Of a stretch of 64,000 nt of DNA, positions 47,737 through 59,200 are shown piece after piece. Made by a program: the position numbers and the translations under genes. The stretch is from positions 30,289,558 to 30,353,557 of the forward strand of contig NC_054083.1 of assembly GCF_017562075.2 (NCBI RefSeq), read 5' to 3'. Positions within the stretch are counted from its first letter, which is position 1. The number at the start of each line of letters is the position of its first letter. This stretch comes from Anopheles merus (taxonomy: Eukaryota; Arthropoda; Insecta; Diptera; Culicidae). The notes under the pieces were generated by a model. The model was not told where the DNA came from. It searched no databases and saw only the letters and a program-made list of their open reading frames with translations.

Positions 47737-49099
47737 TTTATTTGTTTATTTGTTTATTTGTTTATTTGTAAATGTTAAGTGATTGGCCATCATTGGCCTT
47801 ATCACTGATCTTATAAACTAAACTTATAATAACATAAAGCATCACGGTACAATGTAACATCAGCACAAAATAAATAACACAGAGTATCACAGCAAGAGAA
47901 ACAGGTTAACTTAGGGAATTCCAGTCAAAAGAGTCATAATGTGCATTAAATCTAAAAGCCATCGCAGTCAAAGGTTCATTATCGCTATATGCACGTCTAG
48001 TTTGGTCAACTCTTAGTAGCCTAAAGTTTCTTAAAATACGAGCAGGTACGTGGAAATTAACTCTAGCTAAAAGGTCCGGTGAATCTATCTCTCCTAGGAT
48101 GATTTTTTTCATAAACAAGATTTGCGCCGTTTCGCGACGAGTAGCGAGAGACTCGAGTCCAAAAATTAAACACCGGGCATGATAACTAGGTCTTGCTGCT
48201 ACGTTACGCCAGGGTGTGAACCGTAAGACCAAACGGGTGAATTTTTTCTGCACTGACTCAATCTTATTCGACCATAACGACGACGATGGGCACCAAACTA
48301 CTGAGGAGTATTCTAAGATGGATCTGACTAGTGATTTGTAGAGTGCGACAAGACAATGTGGGTCGGAGAATTCTCTCGACTGCCTGCGTATAAATCCTAG
48401 CATTCTGTTCGCTCTATCAATAATTTCGTTATGGTGCACATGAAAGTCAAGTTTACGGTCAAGGGTAACTCCTAAGTCTTTTACTGCACTGTGTCGTTGT
48501 AATTGTGTACCGGAGATGCAGTAGTTAAACACTATTGGACAATTAGAACGGTGAAACGACATGGACAAACATTTATCAACAGAAATTTGTAGGTCATTGT
48601 TCAGACACCAGTCAGAAAAAGAGTCGATCGATGCTTGCAGGACAAGACAATCACCAAAACACCTCACAGGAAAAAAAAGTCTAAGATCGTCCGCATACAA
48701 TAAACATTCAGATTCCCTTACTACAGTAGTAACGTCATTGAAAAATAGAGAAAACAGCAAAGGTCCAAGGTTACTACCCTGTGGCACGCCTGAACAACTC
48801 ACGAATTCCCTAGATGTCATACATTCAACTTTCACGCGATATCGACGATTGGTGAGATAAGATTCGAACCACTCAACTAAAGGGGTAGAGAATCCAAGAC
48901 GAGCAAGCTTCGCCAACAGCAAGCGATGATTCACCCGATCAAAGGCAGCCTTAAGGTCGGTATAGATGACATCCATCTGGGCTCCCGAAGCGAATCTCGT
49001 TGTCTCATATATGTTACATAATAGTGTAATATATATACTATCAATCTGTGAAGAAATATTCTGCGAAAGTTTGCGAACGCGAATTTTATTCAAGTTTTT
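47737..49099 (-). mobile_element. 5'-truncated non-LTR retrotransposon (CR1/Jockey-like LINE)
   Basis: On the - strand a reverse transcriptase frame is followed by a 3' UTR of about 135 bases and ends in a tandem tail of four 8-bp units (47737-47768, TTTATTTG on the + strand, CAAATAAA on the element strand). Eight-base tandem tails without poly-A are typical of CR1-group elements. The endonuclease and the first part of the reverse transcriptase are missing, as expected for 5' truncation during target-primed insertion. No target duplication was found by eye. It lies antisense to the inferred gene, inside its intron. Confidence 0.85.
47906..49099 (-). pseudogene. Truncated LINE reverse transcriptase (RT core and C-terminal region)
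   Basis: An uninterrupted frame of about 397 codons (no ATG start) ends in a stop at 47906-47908. Counting from the codon at 49093, the motifs in order are YTDLKAAFD (44-52, RT motif A with a catalytic Asp), SGVPQGSNLGPLLFSLFFND (101-120, motif B), LLYADDLRLF (131-140, with the catalytic YADD), LQISVDK (168-174, motif D) and KDLGVTLD (205-212, motif E). A thumb/C-terminal segment with SILEYSSVVW (258-267) follows; this is typical of CR1/Jockey-clade LINEs. The apurinic-type endonuclease and the N-terminal RT fingers are absent, so it cannot act alone. The lack of stops or frameshifts over nearly 400 codons suggests a fairly recent insertion. Family-level naming would need database comparison. 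Confidence 0.9.
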
Positions 49100-50108
49100 T
49101 CACATCAACTTTTTCTAAAAACAGACACATACGCAACTAGGCGGCTCCATAGGAGCCTAGTGTAGCGTATTTAGTGTATTCCACAAAACTATATTCTACG
49201 TGATTTTAATTTCCATTACGAAGCTGTGTATCTTAGTTTCAGCTCATGTACTTATCTAAAATGTAAATTTCTATTCTAACCTAACTTTATTATTAAATAT
49301 AATGAAGCAAATCAGAACCAAATAACTTTTGGTCCTACTCCAGATTATCGACGGAATGCACCAGCATCTATTGGCGTTTTGGGAGAAGAAACTCCCAAAA
49401 GTGATGACAAACTAAATATAAGGATAGAGGGGAGTATGCTACAAAGAATATTTTGCAAGAAAGAAAATGCATCCAGAAGGACATTTTGTATAATGAGCTG
49501 TATTCCTCTGATTCGTTAACCAATTCAATATCAGTAGCTACACGCACTAAAACAAAGACAGAGTTTAACTTTACAAATGAAGTAAATACTTTGTTTGTAG
49601 CTATTGTTGAACTCTGATTTTTTCGGATAGTTGTAAAACCAAGAACATACAATGTTTAGTTTTATCACCCCTTCTGAAGGTAGTACAGGACTTGGAAAAG
49701 TATAGAATGAATATTCAAAGACAAACAATATGAGCTGCTTTTCATTATGAATTTGGGAAGTACTTTATTTCAATGTACCTGCTCTATCTAATTATTTAAA
49801 TGCCTTTATTCATGTCTTTAGAAATGAGAACTAGACGTCAGGAGCTTGTAATAGCATCCACCTAAGTTGTGTATGTCAAATTTTAATATTTGTACTACCT
49901 ATGAGTAAAAGTGATGAAAATTAGCTACAACTGTCCTATACAAAGCAGAAAATTATATCTTATTCAAAATTATTATGTTTTGTTCATATATTATGAAACA
50001 TTACAGTATATTTTAATATGGTTTATACTATTAGAAACAACAAATACAAGAAAAAAAACACACAAAATTAATAAAATTAAGCAAAGGTCCCTTAAAACAC
50101 TATTTTAT
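49100..50108. other. AT-rich DNA beside the LINE
   Basis: No gene. A small stem-loop (GGCTCC-ATA-GGAGCC, about 49143-49157, extended by CTA/TAG after a bulge) lies about 40 bases beyond the 5' break of the LINE. The rest is AT-rich. Confidence 0.4.
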
Positions 50109-50109
50109 G

Positions 50110-50127
50110 TAGCGCCACCTGGTGGTA
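50110..50127 (-). promoter_or_regulatory. CTCF-type binding motif
   Basis: On the - strand the sequence is TACCACCAGGTGGCGCTA. It contains the Drosophila CTCF core AGGTGGCGC and the wider CCACNAGGTGGCGCT pattern shared by animal CTCF proteins. CTCF is an insulator and loop-anchor zinc-finger protein also known from mosquitoes. The site stands out in AT-rich DNA and lies about 140 bases inside the right end of the tentative inverted-repeat element. Occupancy is inference. Confidence 0.5.
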
Positions 50128-50264
50128 TGGATGCGAACTACATATAAAATGTTATTTACTATCATAACTCTTTACTACAAACGATAAAAACTAACAATTT
50201 CTGGAAAAATAATTTTATCCCGAACTTTGTTCTAAACTGCCCATTGTGCATTGGTGACACATAA

Positions 50265-53200
50265 GCTGCCTGTTCAAGATGTTTGGTCATTTTTTGGAAA
50301 ATATATACGTCTCTGGAATAAAATTCTTTGAGTGAAGACCTTGGTTAGAAAAAGATAACTCTTAAAAATATCTTAGGTATTGTAGAACATGAATGAGAGG
50401 AAAATCAGCATTGTCTGTAATTGAATCCAGTTGCAGTCTTAGTCGTCCAATCTTCATTATCAGTACACTTAAAACGACTACAGTGCTGTTATGTGTAAGA
50501 TTTTCTAATCTTATACAATCCTTGTACATACAAACCATTTTATTACAGCTTTTAGCAATCTATCTGAATATTTGACTCAAGGCCCTAGTTTTATCTCTCG
50601 GGGTCCTAGTCTGAAATAGACATCGAGCGGAGCAATGGTCCAAAAAGCCATACTTCTATTAACTACAGAATATAGTTTGGACACCGATCGACATTTAGAT
50701 GATCTTTGACATCTTGGGGAAATGTTGATGCTGCATGTGCAACATTGCCAAGGAAGCCGCAATCATTTCCTTTTTATAGGGTTCCTTGACCTATGGGTAC
50801 TCCTTAACTTGACGGGTATTGAGGCAGATCTCGTCCAATAATAGGTTTTGGCTTCAGGATCATCAAGTCGTCTCAATATCATACCTCTTGCTAATACTCT
50901 GAGCATTGAATTACGGTTTAGTAATCACAAGATGAAGTATACGTTCCAACAATATCTCGGACATAGAGATCTCATACAAACTAGTTGAGACCTAAATGTA
51001 GGAAACTTATTTTTAAAATAAACTATGGAACTGTGTCTTTCCATAAAACCTACAAATTCTTTCATAATTCGCTGGGGCCCAACCTAAAAACGAACTCCAC
51101 TCGCGATTTAGCAGTCGACTTGGCTCAATGCCTGTATAGTGGTTGTAATACGTATCATGGACATCAACTTAAGTAGATTGCTTCTTATCGATTTTGTTCG
51201 GTCTGGAACTATTTGTTTCAGAATTCTTCAATACAAATCACATGATCAATTAATAAACATTACGAATCTGATGTCAGTTCGGATGAAGTATTTCAGGTTA
51301 ACTTCAAATATACAACTCATTCTTCATAATTCATACAAGAAGAAAAACATTATCAACTCTATTAAACAGGTGAGTTCTGAGTGAATTCTGAGGTAAAGAA
51401 AATGGATCTAGCAAGATCTACCCGCATTTAATATCACTTCATCATTTCACAGTTCAGTTTATCCTGCCAACCCAGCGACAAACTACTCCATTCTAAGGTG
51501 GCAGGTTGCTTAATAACCATAATTCCAACTACTTCTCCATTAATGTTCCAATTATTAATGCAGCATCCATCTCGTTACGATTCCATCTGTTTCGCAGCCA
51601 TGGCAGCCAGATACGGAGAAACGGATTTATTTAATGCAACCATTGCCATGCTTCAGGGGGGTATAAGTTTTCTTTCTTTTCCCTTTTAAAAACAACGCCC
51701 AAAATTTACTCACTTCAGAAAAGTCCCTTCGGTTCTTCGTTTTCCTCAAACGAACGGGTTCAGTATCTAGCCCCGTGCTGTAACTGGAAGCATCTTCCCC
51801 AAAGGGTATTAGATAGAGCAGCAACCGGGGAAATGTTACTTTCCAACGCCCGAAGAAGCTGGGACTGGGACAAAGGTGGGGCAAAATTTAATAAAAAGCA
51901 CACAGCACAAATGCACAGACCCGACCCGGAGAAGGCTGCAAGGTAATAGAATAATAAATTGTTCATCTTTCTATTGCTGCGCGACGGGAATGAATTGTTC
52001 TGCCAGTTCTGACGCTGCCACCACGGAGTTCCCCTGGGTCGCGTTGCCAGAGTTTACAGAGTACAGCGTTGAATACTGCATGGCTTGCACGATTGCTTTG
52101 ATTGTGGTGATGCTTGCGGAAGAGTATGGGAGGAGGAGGAATCAACCAGAAACGTGGTAAGACATTGGGAAAATGGTTGCGGGATGCTGCAAACAGCGTC
52201 AGAGCAAGTGCACTCAGTGCGGAGACGGGCGAACGGTTTACGGTGTACAAACCTGAAGACATATGTCAGCGTATCCTCTGGCTGACTCTCGGAAGCAGGA
52301 AAGCTAAACAATCGCACATCGGTTCCTGCACTCCCGGATGGATAGGGAAGGTTGGAAGGGTGAAATACCGAGCAAAGGTCCGGACGAGTCGGAACACAGA
52401 CAGAAAGTCTCGCGACGCGCATAGACATCACTTTTTCATCCATTCACTATTTATGCGGTAGTTTGCCGTGAGAGTGGCGGCATTCGCAATTGCGAGCTCC
52501 CAGTCGCTTTGAAGCAGACGCTCGTTCCATCCGTGGCGTTATGGAAAAGGTACTCCAGCAGCATCCAACACCAGTGCTGGGTTGAGTTAAAATCTCTTCC
52601 TCGACAATACCCGAGCCCAGAGATTCTAGCCGTCTTCGTGTGAATTCTTTTTGCACCAGCGTTGATTTCGTTCCTTCCGTCATCTTCCTCTCCTCGTGGG
52701 TGGTCTTCGCCGGCACGAAACCCGACCAGACAGAGCCCGTTGTCTGGTGAAAGATTCCCGTGAATTGCAGAGACACTTAGGGCTTCCGCTTGTGCTTCCG
52801 ACTATATTTTTTGCCACCGGAAAGCGAGCGCGCCCACGGTCCTTGAGACGTGTTTCGGGAGAGTACGGGAAGTGGCTTGGTATGTCCTCTCGCACAAGTC
52901 ATTTCAGCTTCATATTTTTTTCCTGTTGCTATTTGTACGCTCTGTGTGTGTGCGGTAAGCTCGTGTGAAAAACGTTTCTATCGCGATGCTCGTGACTTTG
53001 AAGGGAATGGTGCGGGTTAAGACCTGGGACCTGTTTTTTTTTTTGCGCCATACAAGACACATCGCTCATCGGTGTATGATTGTGTGAGTGTGTGGCATAC
53101 CTTGAAGCCTTTCATTTTCACCGTCTGGACGAGGTATGCTACCGTCTAGTAGCGGTACAGGGTGTTGCAGCGGTGAAGGTGTAATTTACAAAGTATCATG

Positions 53201-56200
53201 GTGTCACTTCCCAACAAGTGCCGTCACAATCGGGAGCAACAACATTTTACGATCGTCTTAAAAGTTTGTCTTGCAAGTCTGGCGGTCCTTATTACAAAAA
53301 TCAGTCATTGTTTATTATGTTAGATGAATACAGGATCATGAATAATGGGAGGAAATAAAGTACACAGCTCTTAAACTATGGTGGAGACAAACCATGAGTA
53401 ATTGATTGGACTGACGGGGATTTTTCCGGGTATACAGACGAAAGTATTAAAATGACTTATAATAATTGCGTCATCTACTGGCAAAATGGGCTTGAATATT
53501 CTCAGTGCTAATATGAAGCACAGCAAATACTTCAACAACGGAAAGATGGTAATTGTACTCGTGATCCTTGTATCCATGAATTATTCAAGTGAAATAATTG
53601 AATTTAAAAAAAGAGCATACAATCGAATAAGAAATGAAATGAAATTGTAGACTTTTATTCTTAACGACGATTATTATTACGATACCAACGAATAAATTCA
53701 TTTAAAGTCGAATCAGGCCACAATAAAACATAACACAATCCCTCGGACTTGCTTGGCACGCTACGACTTAACAGTAATGAAATTAATTTAACGGCAACAT
53801 AACACCAAATTTATAATGCCTGTTCGACCGCTGGCGGGTAAGCAACAAAACCGAAACTCCTCGGACCCCGACCGGGAAGTTTCTTCGCCGCTCCGGCGAA
53901 ACAAATCCTAACAATTGCAAATTTTACGATTCCGGGTGGTGTTGCTGTGTTTGATATTGTGTGCGCCGGGAAGTAAAAACAATAAAACACATCACACAAA
54001 CTTTAACCCTTGCATCACTGGGCAAATGGGTGCAAACAGTTCCAAAATTGAACAAAAAAGTTAAGGATATCAAATTATGAACAGAACACAGTAACAACGC
54101 CCCCCCCCCCCTCTCTCGTTGTCGACGGTACCAACAGCGATTGCTGGCATTTCCCGTCTTTCCGGTTGACGTTGGCGCGGATCGTAATAAAATATCAGAA
54201 ACATTGAATTTATAATGCAATGCCAATAAAAAGTAATATCGACCAAAAGCGCCATAAAATCTCCATTGGAAAAGTCAAACTTTTTCGCATACTGCACCAC
54301 TGCGCGGTGCCACGGTGAAAGGAACCACCCCATTGATAGAAGACGAGACCACCCACCGATCAGGCGGGTCTGGCGTGTGCGGGCTGAGCATGTGGAGCGT
54401 CACAGTTGCAAAGCGCAGCAGGCAGGCAGAATAAAAAGTGCACTCACCGGTACACTGATCCATACCCTGCCGCTGCCACGGATCGAGCACGATGAACGCG
54501 TATGCGCACATGCTCGAGGAGGTCATCTTAAGGGTGGGGAGGCCGGCCAAAATCGCGTTAAATCCAAAGCCATTCGATTTTACGACCGGCGACATGTCGT
54601 TAGGCGAACGTCTGGTTCTAAGCGGGTGAGCGGAGTGCATACCTAAGTGCAAATAAGAAGGAGGAAGAGAGGTTTGTGTGGTGATAAGATATTTAAAAAA
54701 GTTTTTTTTAGTTGTGAAAGATAGAAGTGAAACAACAAATGCCATTTTGTCTTCGCGGGAAACGAAAATTAAATTGTTGAATTTGATTAAAAGTTTGATT
54801 TGATTTGTAATTTTAAACAATTCAGGTCATGTGAAGCGTTAGAGATTTTTTTTCTAAGTCTTTATGGAGATTGAAATATAGCCGATGTTTGGCCTGATTG
54901 TGTTCGCAAAAATTCTACCTACCAAACTCGATTTATCAAAAATAACCTGAAGTCGTAACAAGTCCTTTATTGAACAAGATTTCATCAACTTAAAATGCAA
55001 ATGATTTCCTCTGCTCAAAAGCAGTCAAAAAATCAATGCGACTGCACCTCATCATTCGTATGCAGATGCGATGTGCAGTTGAAGCATGCTTGGGACAAAA
55101 AAACTGGACTTATCCTCTTTCATTCGCTACACATTCAACCATTTCCAATGGGTGCATGTAGTGATGTATTAAAATTAAAGCAAGAAAGAAAAAAGTGAAA
55201 ACGAACCGAACAAAAAGCGCGCGCGCGCTCTCAAAACGCTCCACGGAGCCGTACATAGGAGACGAAGAAACCGAAAAGCTTCCCTCCCCCAGTAAGAACT
55301 GTAGCGATCTGATGCATCTCGTGCGGAATCGTGAAACCCATTAAGGCATCGCTTTTTCCCGTGCCTAACGTTTCGGTGTCTCGGTGGAATTACCGCCGGT
55401 AATGGATAAGAATCGCAAAACCCAACCAGCCGAGCGCACACAGTGGAAACGAGGGAAAATTAGTGTGGTGGAGCTGGCGGGCTGAGCTGAACTTCGTCAG
55501 GCGATCGTTTGCGAAATGCCGAATCCCCAGAGCGTCCTTGCGATGGTTGCGGCCCGGCACGGTGGAAATAATATGCAATGTAAAATCATCTTTCGCCTTG
55601 CAGACGGACAGTTTTATCTGTTCGTCGCGAATCGCGGGCCGGTTTCTCTGTTCGAGAAATCTTAATCCACCAAGCAGTGGTTCAAGATTCTCAAGATGTC
55701 CCCCATTGCTCCCAGGACTTGTGTCCCACACTGCACTCCCTTCTGTGTCTGCACTCGGTTTGGCGACGGTATCGAAATTAAAAGTAAATATTGAAATGTG
55801 AGCGGCAATAATATTAATACCGCGCTGTGTACCGTCGACACTGGTCTCTCCAGGGGCCGCTGGGGATGGATAGCACCCTTTCTACTCTACTGAGGGGGAA
55901 AGGAATCAAAAATGTGTGTATTTTTTGTTCTTTCCCCGTTTGGTTGGTTTGGAGTTCCGAGAGGCAATTCCTTTTTTCCCCCCATTCGCTGCTTTCGGGG
56001 TAATAAAATCTGAAAATTATATTTCCTTTCCCGAGCGTACCTGCCACTGCCCGCACTGCTTTGTATCGATCGTGTATCCCTCCCCCCTGCTTTGATTGGT
56101 TGCAGACGACGCGGAAACTTTCCCAGTCTGCACCGAAAGGGGATAAGTGCATTTTAATATTTGATACAACGAGACACTAAACTCTGACAGTAATCGGAAT

Positions 56201-59200
56201 TTATCGTACATTGTCGGATTTTGTGTGTGCAGCATTTCGCGGTTCGGCCTGAGGGGTTGCATTTTTTCGGTGCCGGGATTGGCCATTTCCGATTGGTCTG
56301 TCTCTCCGGGCGTCCGTATCGCATGCCTTTGCACCATTGCAGACTGCAGAGCTGTGCGATAATCCTGCTGGATCGGGAGTGCAATGGTTTTTGTGTGTTT
56401 GGGCGCGTTCTGCGATTGAGCCGGCACGCAAAAATGCAGTTTCGATTGGTGGGACGTTGTCGTTCCCCCCCTTACCCCCTGAGGGAACGCTGCAAATGGT
56501 GCACCATCACGAACGACTGATACGGGCAATCGATTTCACTGAGCGGTGCCTGTCTCGAGAATCATAACTCGGACGGCGTTCCTCAATCTGATTGAAGGTC
56601 AAAAGGTTGATTGAGAGACTTTTTATTTTCATTTTAACATTATACATTATATTGTTGCTATCTTCCACCAGGATGTATAATATTCTTTTACTTGATTATG
56701 TTTAATTATTTTAATTTTTTATTACGTGTTTTATTTTATAAGTTTATGAATGTAGAAAAAACGATTAAAGTAATCTGTTTAGTTTTGAAAACAAGATGCC
56801 ATATATTATAAAAAAAAATCAAATTCCTTTAGAGAAAAAGAGGTTTGATAAATAATTAATAATTTAATCAAAGATTTCATTAAATAAAACTGTGAACATT
56901 AAACTTTTTATCAACTGGGTGATCGATGGGCGAATTGTAAGTATCCTAAATTGGGAAAATAACTAATTAAATATTTCCTTCCTCAACTTCAGTAAAATCT
57001 GTCAAATTGTAAAACTTTCTGTCCCTCCCAAATTCAAGAAATAATTAAAAGTCGATTCGTATAAACAAAAATTCCATGAACTATTTTATAGCATGGATTA
57101 AACATTCGAAATGATTTGCAGAATATAGCTGAATAATTGCATGATTCCACCCCATTCATCTTCTTTTATCTTTGGACTACAATCTTTCACTCATAAACTG
57201 GAAGGTCATCATCCTTTCACAGCGCACAATCCCTTAATGCACGCTACATCATTAACTGTGCGCTCGGACCACCTCGCTTTGCACTACCAGCACTCAATAT
57301 GCCACTATCGAACTCTCATTAAACCCGTTTTATGTCTGCTCACTGTACTTGCCCGAGCGATCGCTGCAGCAAAGTGCATCGAATAAAACTTTATCACCTG
57401 ACGTCTGCCGCTCACTGGGGTGTGAGGGGGAGACAAGCGACAGCACACACGTCTCCAGCCCATCACAAGACGACAATCGGTTAACCGTTCAAGTGGCAAC
57501 GCTTCGGAACGGAAATTTGTCTCCCGAATAGACCCTCATAACGAATACAAAAAAAAAAAAAATAAACGAAGAGCGACACATACCATATGCAACGGACACA
57601 CAGTCGCTTCCGACTGTCAATTACGATCGGTACCGGGAGACCGGGTTCAGTTCATAACTCGCATGTTTTATCGGTAGCACGCGCCACCGAAAGTACCCTT
57701 TGTGTTGGTTGGGACCACGAGGAAGAAAGAGAAGAAAAAAAAAACGGACCAACAAAACGACAGCACCGTGGCAGCGGCACACTGGGAGCGCTGTCAACAA
57801 GCAGCCAGCAAATCCGACAGGGACACCGGAAAATCACGCTGGAAAATTACGCTCCAAGCTTTTGACGTTAACGAGGTTCAAATTTTTGCTGCTGCAGATG
57901 CAGAGCGAACCGTGTCATCTTCGTTTGATGGTGCGGATTGGTACCTTCGTCAGTAGTATTATCATTGGCATCATCACGATCATCATCATCATCATCAAAA
58001 TGGGGACGCGCTTGTCGTGGGGAGGGGAGCGTCATTATCTCGGCAACGTCTCGCTTGAATCGCAATCTAGCACAGGAGGTTATGTGTACCGGGAAAAGGG
58101 GATAAAAATGTAAGCTATCAGCTCGTTTGCAAACGCTTTCGCATTCGACATATTTCGACACCGAAATGGATCGTGGTGAGGGCGGCGAGGATCGAGATCG
58201 AGCGATGAGGTTTTATTCGTAGCGGTTTGTTACGGTGGAAATTTGTACCTTTCACTCTTATCGCGCGTGCAGACGTGCGCAGGACACGTCAAAGCACAGG
58301 AATTCTTTTTATTTTTTATTTTTTCATTTGAAAAAGAAACCCCCCCATATTAGTAGCACGTTTCGTCGTCTTCACTTCATTGCTCCCGTCTCAATCCTTA
58401 CAACACACGGCTGCTTGTACGATGAAGCTGCTTATTCGTTTTTCCCTCCGAAAACGTACCGAGATAATGCTACGAATGAAGCGCCCGCCAGTACATTCGT
58501 TCGTGCCACGGACTTATGCGCCACGATATCTATCAGGTAAATCCCTGGCAGGCTACGTAAATATTGGCTCGTCAAAGGATGTGCGCCCGGTGAAAGTGAT
58601 CGGAGAGGGTTTCTATTTTTTTTTTGGCTGGTGCGTGCTTACACCACTCACTCGTAATAAGTACCAACAACACACACACACCCGAAACTGGAGATGCTGA
58701 AGCAAGAAACCGAACCGAACATTATTTGATTTTCTACCCATTTTTTTGTACCTTCGATGGAATGTCTTCTACTCAGCAAACGAAACACATAGAAAGGAAA
58801 ACACATCACATCGTACACAGCGCTAGACGCAATTCCCCCTGGAGAAGTGCTCCTGCTCCTGCTCGCTTCGGTGCGTGCTGCAACGAGAAGCCTCCGAACA
58901 CCGGCTTCCAAGTTCAATCAGAACGCCAACCTGTCTGTTCGAATGGCGGCGGGCGTTCGTAGAAGGTATTAGAGACGTCCTCGTCTTCGACCCTTTTTTT
59001 TCTTGCTCAGTCTCAGTCTAAAAAGCGAAATCCCCGGATCGAAGAGCAAACCAAATATAAAAGAAGCACGCTAGACAGATCTATTCGTTGGGGAGGAACA
59101 CCTTCACCCGGAACATTATCATCAACACCTACTCGGTGATGGAGGGCGAAAGTGTACATCATTTAGAGCAAATTAGATGAGCCCACCGAGATGACGATAA

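Larger units (their letters stand above)
47312..50264. mobile_element. Possible larger inverted-repeat element hosting the LINE
   Basis: TGCACAATGGGCA near the left end (about 47315-47327) recurs in reverse complement at about 50239-50251. An inner motif CGGGATRAAATT also matches in both arms, offset by about 11 bases. The sequence at 47400-47700 is AT-rich and repeat-like. No clear target duplication or transposase was found, and a 13-base match alone could be chance in a window this long, so the outer element is tentative. Confidence 0.3.

Noticed and set aside
49143..49157. Stem-loop GGCTCC-ATA-GGAGCC as a transcription terminator
   Set aside because: Eukaryotic context; a short hairpin of this kind has no terminator meaning here.
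56017..56529. 170-codon antisense frame
   Set aside because: No domain, no splice context, and a 99-codon frame on the opposite strand covers much of it.
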